From the NCBI GenBank assembly GCA_002686465.1, contig NZCP01000049.1:1-14256 (forward strand): a stretch of 14,256 nt of DNA. The letters are read 5' to 3'. The notes under the pieces were generated by a model, which was given only the letters and a program-made list of their open reading frames with translations, did not search any database and was not told the origin of the DNA. The DNA is from Candidatus Woesebacteria bacterium. Lineage in GTDB: Bacteria > Patescibacteriota > Microgenomatia > UBA8517 > UBA10165. Every line of letters starts with the position of its first letter. The stretch's first letter is position 1. Positions 13,474 through 14,256 of this stretch are shown here, in pieces. Made by a program: the position numbers and the translations under genes.

Positions 13474-14256
13474 TAATCTGCTGTGACTGCGGGGACGTAG
13501 GCAGTGAAGCCTGCATCTCCTTCAAAAACAAAGATTGGTTGCAAAAATCCTTGGGCCTCTCCTGAATCATAGTATGCAAGATAAACTTTACGGATAGTGA
13601 TTTTTCTTTCCTCCCCTTCTGGTAATTGTGCAATGAATCCCTTACCACTCACTAACTCGTCCCATGCGGCTTGGGCGGTCTTTATTGGGTAAGTTGCTCT
13701 TCTCTCCTCATTAATAGGGAAATAATGATATTCACCAGCAACAATTTGCCGTCCAGAAGACTTTGTCCCCGAAACTAAAAACCAAACGTTAGCCTGGCCT
13801 TTTTTAGGTGTCAATACTTGCATTTCATCGTAGTCTGTTCGGAAAAGGTTGACCCTGATAAAGTTTGCTTCAGAAAGAGACATTGCTCCAACAAGGTTAG
13901 GGGTTTCAGCCTTCAAAAAATCGAAAGTTGGTGCCCCGGTTTTGAGATCTTCGGGCAAAAGATTTGCTCGCGATAGAAGCGCGCGAACACTGCTTAATGA
14001 TTCCTCAGTTGATGTTGGATGAAGAGTGAGAAGTTCCGGGGTTTCGCCAACATCGTAGTTGATAGAAAAGTTTTTATTGACGATATTCATTTCAATATTA
14101 GACGGTGCACTTTTATGATCAAATCGATAGACAGTGTCTGAAATATATGTGGTCCTACCCGTAAACCCTAAAGATCGAGCGGTCCTTTTGGCTTCTTCAA
14201 GAATCAAAAATGAGGCGGTTGTTTGGGGCATAAAGTAGACATTTGCAACTGTTGAA
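13458..14256 (-). CDS. Hypothetical, probably exported protein, C-terminal 265 residues (5' end beyond right edge)
   Basis: The minus strand reads open from the right edge to a TAG at 13458. Codons upstream of the ATG at 14231 (encoding STVANVYF) are still open and continue naturally into MPQTTASFLILEEAKRTARS, so the true start is outside the window. The visible part has no membrane helix. It has a repeated beta-rich look typical of extracytoplasmic proteins. Near its end, AYYDSGEAQGFLQPIFVFEG and a following FTAYVPAV loosely recall PepSY- or YycI-like extracytoplasmic domains, but the resemblance is too weak to name it. It converges on the carypeptidase gene (dacA-type), overlapping its 3' end by 16 bp. 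Any N-terminal signal or anchor would lie beyond the edge. Real gene: likely; function: unknown. Confidence 0.75.
   Translation of the reverse strand, partial: STVANVYFMPQTTASFLILEEAKRTARSLGFTGRTTYISDTVYRFDHKSAPSNIEMNIVNKNFSINYDVGETPELLTLHPTSTEESLSSVRALLSRANLLPEDLKTGAPTFDFLKAETPNLVGAMSLSEANFIRVNLFRTDYDEMQVLTPKKGQANVWFLVSGTKSSGRQIVAGEYHYFPINEERRATYPIKTAQAAWDELVSGKGFIAQLPEGEERKITIRKVYLAYYDSGEAQGFLQPIFVFEGDAGFTAYVPAVTADYYGAE

Noticed and set aside
1..14256. Recoded UGA (Gracilibacteria/SR1 code), CRISPR arrays, tRNA or rRNA genes, transposases
   Set aside because: TGA serves as the stop of the glycosyltransferase, ASCH and aspS genes at sensible protein ends, and no cloverleaf, rRNA-like, CRISPR-spaced repeat or transposase sequence was seen on either strand.

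Overview
This window reads as chromosomal housekeeping DNA from an uncultivated bacterium of the Candidate Phyla Radiation (Patescibacteria), most likely the Microgenomates (OP11) side. The case rests on gene content and style, not on any marker-gene comparison. Genes are densely packed, several universal proteins are short (notably an aspartyl-tRNA synthetase without its insertion domain), and many small membrane or secreted proteins have no clear family. The run DUF4446, DUF3048 and winged-helix/nucleotidyltransferase genes ahead of secD-secF also fits. TGA ends several genes normally, so the UGA=Gly code of Gracilibacteria/SR1 does not apply. I see no rRNA, tRNA, CRISPR array, transposase or phage gene.

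Layout. (1) Positions 1-228, minus strand: the N-terminal part of a membrane protein that runs off the left edge. (2) Positions 260-6374, plus strand: one probable operon of seven genes, namely a GT-B glycosyltransferase, a DUF4446 protein, a DUF3048/YerB-like protein, a winged-helix regulator with a decayed nucleotidyltransferase domain, an AbrB/MazE-like DNA-binding protein, SecD and SecF. The secD-secF junction carries a striking heptameric inverted repeat. (3) Positions 6421-8847, minus strand: a four-helix membrane protein with its own promoter, an RBBP9/YdeN-type hydrolase, and the CCA-adding tRNA nucleotidyltransferase. (4) Positions 8867-10890, plus strand: an ASCH-domain protein overlapping recJ. 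(5) Positions 10874-11083, minus strand: a small basic protein of unknown function. (6) Positions 11183-13473, plus strand: aspS followed closely by a D-Ala-D-Ala carboxypeptidase. (7) Positions 13458 to the right edge, minus strand: the C-terminal part of a probable exported protein.

The genes cover protein export (SecDF), envelope building (carboxypeptidase, glycosyltransferase, DUF3048 and DUF4446 membrane-anchored proteins), tRNA maturation and charging (Cca, AspS) and DNA repair (RecJ). I found no clearly new multi-gene system.

The most interesting signals are non-coding or architectural. Several operon-leading genes have a -10-like box only 6-8 nt before the ATG, implying leaderless mRNAs. 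AspS and a small antisense-side gene appear to share one -35 box in a back-to-back promoter. The secD-secF junction has a three-plus-three heptad inverted repeat. An unexplained 28-bp palindrome lies at 6829-6856, and near-identical short repeats flank the lone membrane-protein gene at 6421-6777.
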